In this document: in pieces, positions 1-11,289 of the stretch
How the letters are laid out: each line of letters starts with the position of its first letter
Numbering within the stretch: the first letter of the stretch is position 1
Origin: Liolophura sinensis
Taxonomy: Eukaryota > Mollusca > Polyplacophora > Chitonida > Chitonidae
Direction of reading: 5' to 3'
Assembly (NCBI RefSeq): GCF_032854445.1
Contig: NC_088297.1
Coordinates: forward strand, 2,667,991 to 2,731,990
DNA length: 64,000 nucleotides
The notes under the pieces: model-generated
Told to the model about the DNA's origin: nothing
Databases searched by the model: none
Seen by the model: the letters and a program-made list of their open reading frames with translations, nothing else
Position numbers and translations under genes: made by a program

Positions 1-609
1 TGCTGACAGGACAAGAAATTTTACTATTTGTTGATTCTTAAATTCCCCCAGAAAATAACTTTGGACTAATAAACGCCCATAAAGAGATAGATTTCATTAA
101 CAGTCAGTTTTATTCAAAACTGACATTTACTGTTTTACACAGTTTTAAAAACGTCTGTCTGTGTGTTTAATTATACATATTTCCATTTTCACATCGGAAA
201 CTATACTGACTACTTGTTCAGTCATTTTGCAGGCACACTTTGGATGAAATATTATCGAGGTGGGGTTAATACATACTGATTCTTTTATTCAAAAGCCCAT
301 GAAGATTAATGCACATCTGTTTACCGCGGCACTATTTTCGTCTCTCCACTGATTGCTGTTGATCGCGACAAACACGTATTCGATACATTGGCATGTACAG
401 CCGTATATATTCAGACTGAGATGGAACTCTGACAGACACGAATCGCAACACGGGGAATAACTCATCGTTATTGAGCAACACCATATTATGTCACGAAAAA
501 TCACTGCTCTACATTGCGTATTCATTTCAGAAATATACTTTTTAAACTGAATTGCATATATGGACCAGTTCTATGTTTTGTTCAATGAAAACATCAATGA
601 AAATGGGAG

Positions 610-865
610 GCCTTCGGCCGTGGCCGAGGGGCGTTAGCGCACCAGCGCGGCGCATTGAGCCAAGAGCCTGTCACCAACGCGGCCGACGGTATGCTGGTTA
701 CAGCTCATGCTGGTTTTCTTTCCAGCCTAACGTGGGACAATCTGTCAGCAACCTGCGGATGGTTGTGGGGGTCCGCCGGGGTCCATAAGGCTGCTCGTCG
801 TCGTGTTAGTGAAATATTCTTGAATACGGCGTAAAAGACCAACAAAAAAGTAAATAAATAAAATA
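610..865 (+). mobile_element. tRNA-headed SINE (Meta-SINE-like), diverged full-length copy
   Basis: The head reads ggccttcggccgtggccgag and the body keeps agcaacctgcggatggt. The 3' domain keeps gtgaaatattcttgaatacg, then cggcgtaaaa and an A-rich tail with aaataaataaa. The family name rests on my memory of the conserved 3' domain and was not checked by alignment to a repeat library. Confidence 0.8.
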
Positions 866-1621
866 ACGAAAATGTCCCAAATACTGACTGGATAATGCAT
901 TTAGTAAGACTGAAAGCCATTGTGGCAAAATGACAATAAAATGCCCGACCGAATACATTAACCTTGTACGAAATAGAATTAAAAACCAAGTCTATGTACA
1001 CTGCCTGAAAAGTAGATCTTCTGATATTTACTGTTTTCTCTGTGATAACAAGTTTGTAGTCGCATGCAAAGGGGGAATAACTCCGCCAACTAAAGCCAAC
1101 ACCAAAAGATTTGAGAAAATTCAAGCACTGGATTGCCCGACGAGAACAGTGAGATCGAAAAGCTCCCTCCAGACATCATGTCTGTAGCTTATGAAAAAGT
1201 GGAGAAAACTCGAAATCCTGGAATGAGCCTGTTAGCGCATTTGCACACGGGCGAGAACGATAGGAGGGGTTGGCCACGTTCCCATCTGAGCTTTCGCATT
1301 AACTGCTCTGAATGGTTACATTCACTAACCTGAAACTCGGTTCTGTCGCCTGCACTGTCCTCAAGATGTCAAAGCTGTGAGCGGCAAAAACGGATTTCCG
1401 TGATCGTGAAGTAATTCTAAATTTATATCACCTAATTTCAGAGCAATAAAAAGGTAATACAACTGTGGCTGACGCCTCCACTCGAACATTATCCGAACTT
1501 AGCCATTTTCGAATCACGTGACTCTGTTGCTAGGATAGACTCTTTTAATGGTGTACATTTTATTGGTTTCAATTCAGAAGATCCACGAGATAACATGTTT
1601 TTGTAGCGTAAAGCATTAACA

Positions 1622-1795
1622 TATTTATTTATTTATTTATTTATTTATTTGATTGGTGTTTTACGCCGTACTCAGGAATATTTCACTTATACGACGGCGG
1701 CCAGCATTATGGTGTGAGGAAACCGGGCAAAGCCCGGGGGAAACCCACGACCATCCGCAGCTTGCTGGAAGACCTTCCAGCTTGCTGGAAGAACT
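1622..1795 (-). mobile_element. Truncated Meta-SINE-like copy
   Basis: Begins with the reversed tail (atttatttattt) and gattggtgttttacgccg, runs through the conserved 3' domain to the gcaggttgctg region, and then breaks into a short tandem duplication (ccagcttgctggaaga twice). The tRNA-like head is missing. Confidence 0.8.
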
Positions 1796-2573
1796 TATGT
1801 TAATAACATTTAACATAAATGAGAAAGTGTGCTTACGCTGAACTTGTTTTCTTCTTTTCTTTTTTGTTTATGATCGCAATGTTTAAAAATCACAATCATT
1901 TATGCAGCAAGAACTATACGTACAGGCGTAAACATAAATGTCAGAACGATTTTAAACTTCAAAAATTCATCTTCGTGTACCTGTAAGTCCAAAATGTTGA
2001 CAGCTTTTCACTGAAGCCAAACTTTAAGTTATTATATAGAAAACACTAGCATGTGAAACACCAAAATACACAATTTTCATATAGATCTTTTGAAATTTTG
2101 CTACGTTTGTTTCTCGTTTCAGTATATGTATACCATATACATTCCACTATAATATTCTGTATGAGATGTCAAAATTATACTCTGATGTCAATGGTCGTAA
2201 ATCAAAGCTTCGCTGCTTTCAGAGTCACTGGATGAGCATTGTTTACGTCTTCGTAATTTTGCTTTTTTGAAACCATAACAAGATCCATCGACAAATTATC
2301 CGTTATTGACACAGGGAATCCCGGGCGTCACTCTGCGCCCGCAAGAAAACAAGATACATTATAGTAACAATATTATAAAACATTTATATGAGTTATCTGG
2401 GATATATAACAAGTAAGGTAAAACCCAAATCATCAACGTTGTTTTTTAGAAAGGTAGAGCTATAGTCAGAATGGGAATTACATGCACATGTATATGAAAC
2501 AGACATGTGTGACAGTTTGTTTTCGGTGTTTTCATAAATTATAAGAACAACTGTATTGTGTAATAGAGGTCTC

Positions 2574-2820
2574 GGGGCCTCCATGGCTCAGTTGGGTAGC
2601 GCGCTAGCACAGCGTAACGACCCAGGAGTCTCTCACCAATGCAGTCGCTGTGAGTTCAAGTCTAGCTCATGCTTCCTCTCCAGCCGTACGTGGAAAGGTC
2701 TGCCAGCAACAAGCTTCCCCCGGTTTCTGCCCCGTTTCCACCCACCATAATGCTTACCGCCGTCGTATAAGTGAAATATTCTTGACTACGGCATAAAACA
2801 CCAATCAAATAAATAAATAA
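2574..2820 (+). mobile_element. Full-length Meta-SINE-like element
   Basis: The tRNA-like head (ggggcctccatggctcagtt with gcgctagcac) is followed by a B-box-like gagttcaagtc, the central gctcatgct and cctctccagccgtacgtgg, the conserved 3' domain and an aaataaataa tail. It is shared with copy B, so the insertion predates the divergence of the two copies. Confidence 0.9.
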
Positions 2821-3050
2821 TAACAGTGTGAAGTGCTGCATATGTTTGTCTTCATTTTTAGATGAAAAAGATCAACTAGCTTTAACAGTAATTCAGTCCA
2901 GGCATCAAACTTTTGAACGTGAGTTCTGCATATATGTTTCTTTATGAGTTTATATGTAGAGTAATTGTGAAACGTGCCCTTTATGTAGGTTGTGCTCGGG
3001 GACTTGTCCTTTCTTTTCCGCCTGGCATGTTAGTGCCTGTGCATACGGTT

Positions 3051-3056
3051 ATATAG
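3051..3056 (+). promoter_or_regulatory. Possible TATA box, weak
   Basis: TATATAG-like sequence (ggttatatagctttagg) that is kept in copy B (cttatatagctttagg). It lies about 95 bp before an ATG followed by a hydrophobic stretch (3149). The open frame after that ATG is not conserved in copy B, so a promoter here is only a possibility. Confidence 0.15.
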
Positions 3057-3415
3057 CTTTAGGAAACGGACTTCGTATATTTCAACACCAGTACTTCCTT
3101 TATACATGTACGCTGATGTAAATATGGGCAGAAATCCGTCCGATTAAAATGGTCTTAATTTTATTTGGTGTTCTGTGCCTTGCTCAAGATTTTTCAACGT
3201 ATTATTCTCATTTCATTAAATACATACAACCTCCAAAAAAGGGAGAGTTTGACAGTCAGCCATATGTAAGTGCAAGCTTCGGGGGTTACCAAAAATATCT
3301 GTTCATATTTTGTTCATTTAGTACCATTAAAGGGTATACGAGCAACTGTTTGGTTTGTTTACGAGGTCTTCAACTGGCTACAGACCAATTAACCTCCGAC
3401 AAGGGTGTGCGACCT

Positions 3416-4550
3416 TCACCTTGTCTTCAATCACTGACCAACACTGGGAGATATAGGAACACAAGACAGATAACAGTCACCTTGTTTTCAATCCCTGGTC
3501 ACAAGACAGATGACAGTCACCTTGTCTTCAATCCCTGGCAGACCCTGGGAGATATAGGAACACAACATAGATGAAAGTCACCTTGTCTTCAATCCATGGC
3601 CAACCCTGGGAGATAAAGGAACACAAAACAGATGACCGTCACCTTGTCTTCCATCATTGGCCAACCCTGGGAGATATAGGAACACAAGACAGATGACCGT
3701 CACCTTGTCTTCAATCCCTGGCCAACCCAGGGAGATATAAGAACACAAGGCAGATGACCGTCACCTTGTTTTCAATCACCGACCAACCAAAGGGGATATA
3801 GGAACACAAGACAGATGACCGTCACCTTGTTTTCAATCCATGGATAGAAACTCAGAGAGTTATAAGAACAAAAGACAGATGACAGTCACCTTGTCTTCAA
3901 TACCCGGCCAACCCTTGGAGATATAGGAACACAAGACAGATGACCGTCACCTTGTTTTCAATCATTGGCCAACCCTGGGAGATATAGGAACACAAGACAG
4001 ATGACCGTCACCTTGTTTTCAATCATTGGCCAACCCTGGGAGATATAGGAACACAAGACAGATGACCGTCACCTTGTTTTCAATCATTGGCCAACCCTGG
4101 GAGATATAGGAACACAAGACAGATGACCGTCACCTTGTTTTCAATCATTGGCCAACCCTGGGAGATATAGGAACACAAGACAGATGACCGTCACCTTGTT
4201 TTCAATCATTGGCCAACCCTGGGAGATATAGGAACACAAGACAGATGACAGTCACCTTATTTTCAATCACTGGCCAACCCTGGGAGATATAGGAGCACAA
4301 GACAGATGACCGTCACCTTGTTTTCAATCACTGGCCAACCCTGGGAGATATAGGAACACAAGACAGATGACAGTGACCTTGTTTTCAATCATTGGCCAAC
4401 CCTGGGAGATATAGGAGCACAAGACAGATGACCGTCACCTTGTTTTCAATCATTGGCCAACCCTGGAAGATATAGGAACACAAGACAGATGACCGTCGCC
4501 TTGTCTTCAATCACCTGCCAACTCAGGGGTACATAGAAAGAAAAGATAGA
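3416..4550 (+). repeat. 61-bp minisatellite, about 18 units (copy A)
   Basis: The unit contains ggccaaccctgggagatata, then ggaacacaagacagatgacc, then gtcaccttgttttcaatcat. The period is 61 bp, seen for example between the caatcattgg motifs at 4020 and 4081. Units near 3960-4240 are almost identical, while the ends are more diverged. Because 61 is not a multiple of 3 it cannot encode a stable repeat protein. Confidence 0.95.
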
Positions 4551-5083
4551 TGACCAGATGTCACCAGTAGGCATGAACAAGATGTGTCTTGTATTTCTAA
4601 TGGAATCAAGATTTTATATTTCGCAGCATAATCCACCAGAATGGTGTGCTTATTGTTATAAGGGTTCATTGAAGAACCATGAAAAAGGGATTCTCTGAAC
4701 AGCTTTAGTGGAAGACATTGCATGATGGGTAATTGTCTTGAGGAGCAAACAGATTCATGAAACTATAATACCACTAGTTGCAGAGTAGTTGATTCCAGTC
4801 TTTAAGGACATTCGGGATGATATAATAATGTAGATAGAGTGTAAAAAAGCATGAATTATTTCCAACTTCTAAGTACTATACACGGCATTAATACAAACAG
4901 TCGAAATTAAAAGTTATAGTAAAATCTTTTTTTTTCCTGAAGTACAATTAAGGTGAAAAACAGATGAGTTTCTAACAGAGCAGGGATTTATCTTCACTTT
5001 CTGGTAATAAAGCTATGTGTCATCAAATGGTGAAAGATATGAGCACGTTTTTTGTTCTTCAGGAAATATTGACTGTCTTTGGA

Positions 5084-5428
5084 AAGCTCTAAAACTTAAG
5101 CAGCCAGAGGTTAAACTTCTCCGTGAGAGCTCTACAACTTAAGCAGCAGGAAGTTAAACTTCTCCGTTTGAGCTCTACAACGTAAGCAGCTGAAGGTTAA
5201 ACTTCTCCGTGAGAGCTCTATAACTTAAGCAGCTGAAGGTTAAACTTCTCCGTGAGAGCTCTATAACTTAAGCAGCTGAAGGTTAAACTTCTCCGTGAGA
5301 GCTCTACAACGTAGGCAGCTGGAGATTAAACTTCTCCGTGAGAGCTCTATAACTTAAGCAGCTGAAGGTTAAACTTCTCCGTGAGAGCTCTACAACTTAA
5401 GCAGCAGGAGGTTAAACTTCTCCGTGAG
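5084..5428 (+). repeat. 43-bp minisatellite, 8 units, in an exon-like context (copy A)
   Basis: The unit gagctctacaacttaagcag, then ctgaaggttaaacttctccg, then tga, repeats eight times. Directly upstream is a strong acceptor-like ttttttgttcttcag (ending 5062); downstream, the frame LREIEREAELKSFQNADKK runs to a donor-like gtacgt at 5477. One unit plus the flanks would read as a coiled-coil-like Leu/Glu/Lys-rich peptide, but the 43-bp period changes frame at each unit and brings stops, so the array as it stands is not translatable. Confidence 0.9.
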
Positions 5429-5836
5429 ATTGAGAGAGAAGCAGAGTTGAAATCATTTCAGAATGCGGATAAAAAAGTACGTTTTTTAAGAAGTTCTCGT
5501 ATTCTTGTATTTATTCCTTCTCCTTTCTGAAATGAGCGTTTTGTACAGAAATCTGATTTATTGATGTTAAACCGATCGGATTTTATATTAGTTGTGTCTG
5601 TGATATCACTCAGACAACAAACTTTCCGCTAAATTTAACAGAATAATTTTTTTTAAGTATATCAAACTGAGTAGCTTGGGAATGACAAAAATCTGAAAGT
5701 GTAGCAAAAACGTAGGTACCTCTTAAGCACGATCTGTTAGCGGTTCGAACCAATGATATTTCATGAGATCTATTTCAGTCATAAACTTGGCATTCCTTAC
5801 CATTTCAACACAATTTCTCAAAAGCACCTTACGACT

Positions 5837-5965
5837 CTGGCTCCAGTTGTTCAAACGTCTATTAATGTTAAGCATAAATCTTAATACTAGTCTTGTTTTA
5901 ATACAAAACCGATCGGCCTAAACCAGTTTTACCTGCTAATACACTTTTGAACAACTGAAACCTGG
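5837..5965. mobile_element. MITE-like element with terminal inverted repeats (copy A)
   Basis: The left end ctggctccagttgttcaaac and the right end cttttgaacaactgaaacctgg are inverted copies of each other (core CAGTTGTTCAAA). About 85 bp of AT-rich sequence lies between them, with no coding capacity. The same termini occur at 38204-38273 and inside the 59-bp satellite at 51696-54480. Confidence 0.6.
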
Positions 5966-6426
5966 ATATTAAGCCGTATACTGAGGTTACTTAATACATA
6001 ACTGATACATAATTTAATGAAACAGGCCTGACATGTAATTTGACCCCAGATCCGACTTTTTCTTCATGAAAGCCACATGCAGTAGAAAGCTCTAATAAGT
6101 CATAGCCTAACTGTCATCTCCGAGATATGTAGTCATTTTCTGCAGCGGAAGAGCATCTGGATATCAAGCGCCTATATTAGTAATAGTCAAACGATACTTG
6201 AAGCCGTTTTTAGCTCCGATTAAAGGGCCAGATAATGGATAAGTATCGTTCTAACTTGACAGCTGGAATAAGACTCAAAGGACCCGGCATCAAATTATGC
6301 TGTGTCTTTCTCGCGTGTAAATTATAACACAGGAGGGTAACTTTATGGACAAACATGTTTATAAAGACAATTAATCCTGAACATATACTCATTAGTGGTA
6401 AGATCTGCTAGCGGTCTGCAAATGAT

Positions 6427-6512
6427 CCTGGTTTCCTCCCACAATAATGTTAGGCGCCGTGATATAAGCGAAATGTTCTTGAACAGAGCGTAAAACACCA
6501 GTCAAAAAATGA
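6427..6512 (+). mobile_element. SINE 3' fragment (copy A)
   Basis: Only the conserved 3' domain remains: tggtttcctcccacaataat, gatataagcgaaatgttctt, gcgtaaaacaccagtcaaa. Confidence 0.7.
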
Positions 6513-6719
6513 CTAAGTTGATGAAGGCAATATTTGCGAGCTTGCTTTCTATTTAAAACTAGGAAACAGTTGTCTGCATTCAGTACAAAATTCACGATTA
6601 TAAATACCGTTAAGACAACCCAGAAAATTTGCAGCGTTATCCGTTTGAAAATATATTGATATTATATATTAATATAGTATCACGAAGGAGGAGGGACTGC
6701 TCCCAGTCTATGAAGGCAC

Positions 6720-7501
6720 CAGAGGGGTTAACCATCAGAGAAGGGAACCCGCATATAAAGAAAATTTCCGGTTATCAAAGACACTCTTCTTGTGGCTTTA
6801 CTTGATCGAGTTCTTGGCATGCTCTCGCTCGAGCCGGAAACGCCGTTCGGTGAGGCGTTCTGTATAACTTGTCTCACTTGTTTTAGTATTTGTCACTGGC
6901 ATACGAATACGGTTGCAGTACACGGCAAAGTTATTAGACAATATTAGAATCAGGCACTGCAGTGTCTTCCCTGGGTATCACGTTTCAATCAGACAATTTT
7001 TCATGTAGCTGTCATATCCATATAACTGACATTTAAAGGAGAGAAAAACTGTTAGGGCTGAGGCAAATAACAAGCAAAAAGCGATTGAAACCGCAAAACG
7101 ACGTGGAGTAACGATATCGGGATACCGAAGAGGTCTGCAGCAGGTTATATAACGGTCCTCACTGATCGCTACAAACAAATTGACTTCACAAAATCCACAC
7201 ATGATAATCAGATTTCTGTAGACCGAACAAGGTAAATCCCCGAAAAGCCAGTCTTCTAACACCAAAGCCTAGGGAAGGAAAACTGCGTGAGGTATTACTG
7301 TTGGCAGATCCTCGACGGCAAGACCCGATACCAAATTGCAGGTGACTTTATGTAAGGGGCGCCTCTTGCAGGTTGTTGCCACCAGTAAGATGTTTCCGAC
7401 GACTCCCAGATGAGAGTTATAAAGAAAACGATGAATTCTATTGCCACGCCGGCGGTAGTTAACGAAAATGTCTTACTTATATTCACGGTAAAGGAATTCA
7501 T
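6720..7501 (-). pseudogene. Rhodopsin-like (class A) GPCR pseudogene, copy A
   Basis: The N-terminus starts at 7501 with a possible glycosylation site (VNIS) and a TM1-like stretch (AIEFIVFFITLI). The frame then slips: the continuation of TM1 and TM2 (LGVVGNILLV, then LHKVTCNLVSGLAVEDLP) lies in another frame. An in-frame TAG follows PHAVFLP at about 7268. Beyond it the same frame gives the ECL1/TM3 region (WLFGDLPCSVYRN), the DRY motif (ISEDRYITCCRPLRY) and TM4 (RRFAVSIAFCLLFASALTVF). A TM6-like KATRR segment lies further on in a different frame, and TM5, TM7 and the tail are not recognisable. A relic is the simplest reading; the subfamily cannot be named. Confidence 0.75.
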
Positions 7502-7688
7502 TGCAGACTAGTTCGTTACAGTGTATATTCCAATGTATCCTCTATCGAGTGCTCTTTAACATGAGTTCCTGATTTATTGGACAGCGCGGCGAGTACATAC
7601 ATTGTACGGACGTCAAAGAGGGTGTGTTCACCTTTCCATGGTACCTCTCTAAATCTCCATATGTATGCATCTTAATTAATGAGTTGTG

Positions 7689-7778
7689 GACCTGCGTGGC
7701 CTGGGTGGTTAGCGTGCTAGTGCGGCGCAATGACCCAGGAGCCCCATCACCAATGCAGTCGCTGTGAAAACAGTCTCT
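7689..7778 (+). mobile_element. SINE tRNA-like head fragment (copy A)
   Basis: cctgcgtggcctgggtggtt, agcgtgctagtgcggcgcaa and ccaatgcagtcgctgtg match the 5' head of the Meta-SINE-like family; the body is absent. Confidence 0.7.
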
Positions 7779-8577
7779 GGCAAATGGGCGTCTGTAATAC
7801 AATACTAAACCTACACCCTTAGAAATGCGCGTGCGGAACTCGGTCATTTGCTTTAATGTGAATTACAGGCACATTTATTCATTTACGTTTGATCGGTCAA
7901 AGTGAACTACCACTCATTAATTAAGACACGTGATTAATGAGCGGTAGCCAGGCGTACCATCACAGAACTTATACAACACTAGGGAATGCTCGGTAACACC
8001 TAGATTTTTGTTGTTGGCGCCAAAGCCCTGTATCAAGAAACAACCTTTGCTGTAGCTCACATTTGGTCGTTAGACACACATTACTTGTCGTCCATAACAA
8101 TGTCAATTAATCTTTCAGGTATTGATATTCCTGACGTGTTGATTTTTACTGATCCTATTTCTGCTTAAGCGATTATGCCCGGTGACGTTTTTTGATATTT
8201 ACATCAACAAAATGAAACTTTAACTGAGATGAATTAACAAGAGGCCGCACCTCAACGGTTAGGTGTGACCGTGTTCCAATGATCACCCTGTCGTCGTTGC
8301 TCTGGTTTTATACTGCATGCTGTACGTCTTAATTATATTTTAAACTTAACCATTCCTGGAAGGAGATAAACTGGAGTATACTCACGAGGTACTTATCTGC
8401 AATGACTTCCTCTTCAGATTTGTATCACAGGTAAGACATTTTCATTAACTACTGCTGGTGCGACAACAGAGCTCGGAGTTTTCTTCATAACTTTCATTCT
8501 GATAGTAGTCGGGAAAATATTTAGGTGGCCACAGATTACCACAGGCGGGCATTACACATGGTCGCCTACCATCTTTT

Positions 8578-8702
8578 TATGACACTGGGGATCCTTGGTG
8601 TCTGCTCATGTCATCGGGGATCCTTGGTGTCTGTCCATGCCATCAAGGATGCTTTGTGTCTATTCTTGTCAACAAAAATCTTTGGCGTCTGCTCATGATC
8701 AC
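8578..8702 (+). repeat. Degenerate ~31-bp tandem repeat, about 4 units (copy A)
   Basis: Units of the form gggatccttggtgtctgctc, then atgtcatc, decay from left to right. Confidence 0.7.
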
Positions 8703-9924
8703 GATTGGCAAAAAATTAATGGATTGTTGACTGTCCCAAGTCCAAGCCGTCATCCAAATCTGCATATTTTTGCTGATATACACGCAAACATAAACAAATG
8801 ATTACATTAGCTCTTTACCCGTAGGTAATAATTATAGGATATACAGTTACCGAAATCCGCTCTGTGACAAGAGGTAATATTGTTTTTAATTTCTTCAGTC
8901 CCCTCCACTCATACAATCGTCTTATAAGTGTGCGAGCCATTAAACGCTCACCAGAATATAAAATCAACTTTATTAAAACTGACTTCACGCGCTGCCTCAT
9001 TGTCTGGTGACCTCATGCCACTGCATCTCTCCTAAGGCAAGCACCCGAGGGTAAATCAGTGTTAGTTTCAACCCTGCCTCACCTAACATGAAGTTAATAT
9101 TTAGACTATATTACACAACGTCTCGGACGCATCCTGTTTGGCATCGAATAAAGTTTGTCGTTTATTATCATCTCTTCTCTGGTTTTAGAAAAAAGACGTT
9201 TCCTGTTCGCAAATAAAGTTCCGTTCCGAGTGTTAATTAAATATTCGGTGTTTTGTGTATTCGGTTTTTTTTTTCTTCTTTTATATTTTTATATTTCTTA
9301 TTTGTACAAATGTATTCTGTTCTCGAGTTTAAGTGAGTTAATGGTAGACCTTTTGTGTTTGTTAGAGTTTTGAGTCACCTATCTCGTGAGACAATTCTGG
9401 GATGTTTGAAGAAAATTCAACATGAGCTGAAGAATTAGTCATCACACAAACCTAAACCCCCTAAATCTTTGGTTTTTTTTTTTACTTCACAAGGCGTTTG
9501 TCGATTGTAAAATGTCCATATCTCATCACTTACGCTAAACGATATAAATATTGATTATATATCCCAGCAGAGAATTAACATCATATAGAGTATACTTAAA
9601 ATCTAATGAAGGACGGGTTTCTTGAGAAGTCAAGGTACTTTAGATAAAGTATTCAACACTGTAGTATTTTGATGATGTAGTTTTTCTTATCTTTGTTATC
9701 GTGGTGTATTTTGGTTCTTGGATTTAAGACAGGCGTTTGCGTTCTTTCTTTTAGGTACACATGTAGTATGTTTACATGTCCTAACTGTTTATATAAGTAT
9801 TCTTTAAACAAGTCACAACAATATTTCTTTAAGCATTATAATTATTATAAATGCATCTTGAATTCGATTTAAGTAAGAAATATGAAATATCTGCTCTGTT
9901 TGTTGTTATGAAGCCATTGCGTTA

Positions 9925-10105
9925 CTGATTGGTGTTTTACGCCGTACTCAAGAATATTTCACTTATACTGCGGCGGGCAGCGTTATGGTAGGAGGAAAAC
10001 GCAGAGCCCGGTGGACACCCACGACCATCCTCAGGTTGCAGACTGGACTTCCCACGTGCAGTCGTAGAGGAAGCCTGCACTAACCGCTCGGCCAATCATG
10101 ACGAC
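9925..10105 (-). mobile_element. Meta-SINE-like element, rearranged (copy A)
   Basis: Reversed 3' domain (ctgattggtgttttacgccg, tcaagaatatttcacttata) followed by a shortened body (ccatcctcaggttgcagact) and a divergent head (ctaaccgctcggccaatcat). Confidence 0.8.
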
Positions 10106-10880
10106 AATATGGATGGTCCAAAAGAATTCTCCAGCCTTAAAGACCTGTATTATGTAGGCCAAACAATTCATAGCATACGACTATCATTAGCAGAAGTCTT
10201 ATTTTTGTAATTTTTGATTCTAAACGCAAAACTAAATGGACTACGATTAGATATTTGATACAAATGTTATACGCATACTTATTCTTTTTGTATGCATTTA
10301 CATTAAATTATCTTATTATGTTACAAAGAAAATCTTAAGAAGTATGACCGTTGCTTCCCTCTTTTTTCAATTTTACCTGTAAAGTACTTTGAAGGTCATT
10401 TTAAACTTACATATTTTCTAATGCGATCTTCGTTTTCTAGCATAAATTTATTTTATGGTAATTAATGACAGATGCATACAAAATAAGTTGGTCAAAGTTG
10501 GTTATCGAAATATCACATTTCACTTGAAAACCAATACATATAATTCCTGTTTCAATTTAATTAGTTTATGAAGTCACATTCGTAATGCGAATATGCTCTA
10601 AATATACACAGCCTTCATGAATAGACTAAACAGTTGTCTTTTCAGTAATGTGTACCGATGTGTCAGAGTCGCCCACACAGAGACAGGGAGAGGAGAGGAT
10701 GGGATGCCAGGACGTCCCTTCAAACAAAGTGTAGAGTATATTTTCTATCCAGGATTTAATAAGATTTCAGACAAATGACTTTTCTGAAGTCATGGCATTT
10801 GTATTCAAGCTTCTATGAAGCTAAGTGACTCCAATGCCCCGGTGTAAAAGAACCACAGACCGAATATAGATGTATATTGT

Positions 10881-11089
10881 TTATTTGCCCCAGTTAGAGG
10901 CTCCAGAACAACATTTGCCGACGTTATTTGTGACGCTACAGCACAGTGCAAGTCGCGAACTTCCACAGCAATCCGCCAGTCGCAAACTGGCACAACAAGA
11001 TACTCTGGGCTGCGAGCTGCCGCAACACATGGTCCTGGACCGTGACACGGGAACTCCGAGTGCAGCGCGACTCGTAGCGCAACATTCCG
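10881..11089 (-). CDS. 3' end of the Cys-Cys repeat structural protein, cut by the gap (copy A)
   Basis: Identical in frame and content to the last ~70 codons of the exon at 20399-21437, ending in CCSGASNWGK and a TAA inside an AATAAA. The exon runs into the 200-N gap at 11090, so nothing upstream of the CATSRAAL region is present in this copy. As an independent gene it would be a fragment; I think it is the other haplotype of the same gene. Confidence 0.75.
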
Positions 11090-11289
11090 NNNNNNNNNNN
11101 NNNNNNNNNNNNNNNNNNNNNNNNNNNNNNNNNNNNNNNNNNNNNNNNNNNNNNNNNNNNNNNNNNNNNNNNNNNNNNNNNNNNNNNNNNNNNNNNNNNN
11201 NNNNNNNNNNNNNNNNNNNNNNNNNNNNNNNNNNNNNNNNNNNNNNNNNNNNNNNNNNNNNNNNNNNNNNNNNNNNNNNNNNNNNNNNN
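11090..11289. other. Assembly gap of exactly 200 N
   Basis: A run of N of round length is a placeholder for a gap of unknown size. It interrupts the 3' exon of the structural-protein gene in copy A. The sequence to its right restarts at the beginning of the same block. Confidence 0.99.

Larger units (their letters stand above)
1..1965. other. Left flank, unique sequence without a recognised gene
   Basis: AT-rich sequence not present in the second copy of the duplicated block. It holds two SINE copies (listed separately). A short minus-strand open frame at 289-525 has nine cysteines in 78 residues and a possible donor (gtaaac) near its end, but no convincing acceptor or family. I see no other supported gene. 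Confidence 0.6.
1966..11089. repeat. Duplicated ~9.2 kb block, copy A (ends at assembly gap)
   Basis: From about 1966 (attcatcttcgtgtacctg) the sequence matches 11294 onward in the same order and orientation: SINE, 61-bp array, 43-bp array, MITE-like element, GPCR pseudogene, degenerate 31-bp repeats, SINE, and the 3' end of the structural-protein gene. The offset between copies is 9342 near the first SINE, 9551 at the 43-bp array and a constant 9518 from about 8595 to 11089. The left part shows many substitutions and indels; the last ~2.4 kb is nearly identical. Copy A stops inside an exon at the N run. Confidence 0.9.

Noticed and set aside
2556-2750. Small open frames with MAQLGSALAQRNDPGVSHQC, found again at many sites
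   Set aside because: These are translations of the SINE head and body and recur wherever the SINE is present; not genes.
3149-3574. Plus-strand frame starting with a signal-like MVLILFGVLCLAQ
   Set aside because: In copy B an insertion after the first residues introduces a stop, and the rest of the frame is the 61-bp minisatellite. A tiny first exon remains possible but unsupported.
3416-4550. Regularly spaced repeats that could suggest a CRISPR array
   Set aside because: The repeats are directly adjacent tandem units without unique spacers, in a eukaryotic context.
11090-11289. Open frames running across the N block
   Set aside because: Undefined bases cannot show a stop codon; only the part outside the gap was used.
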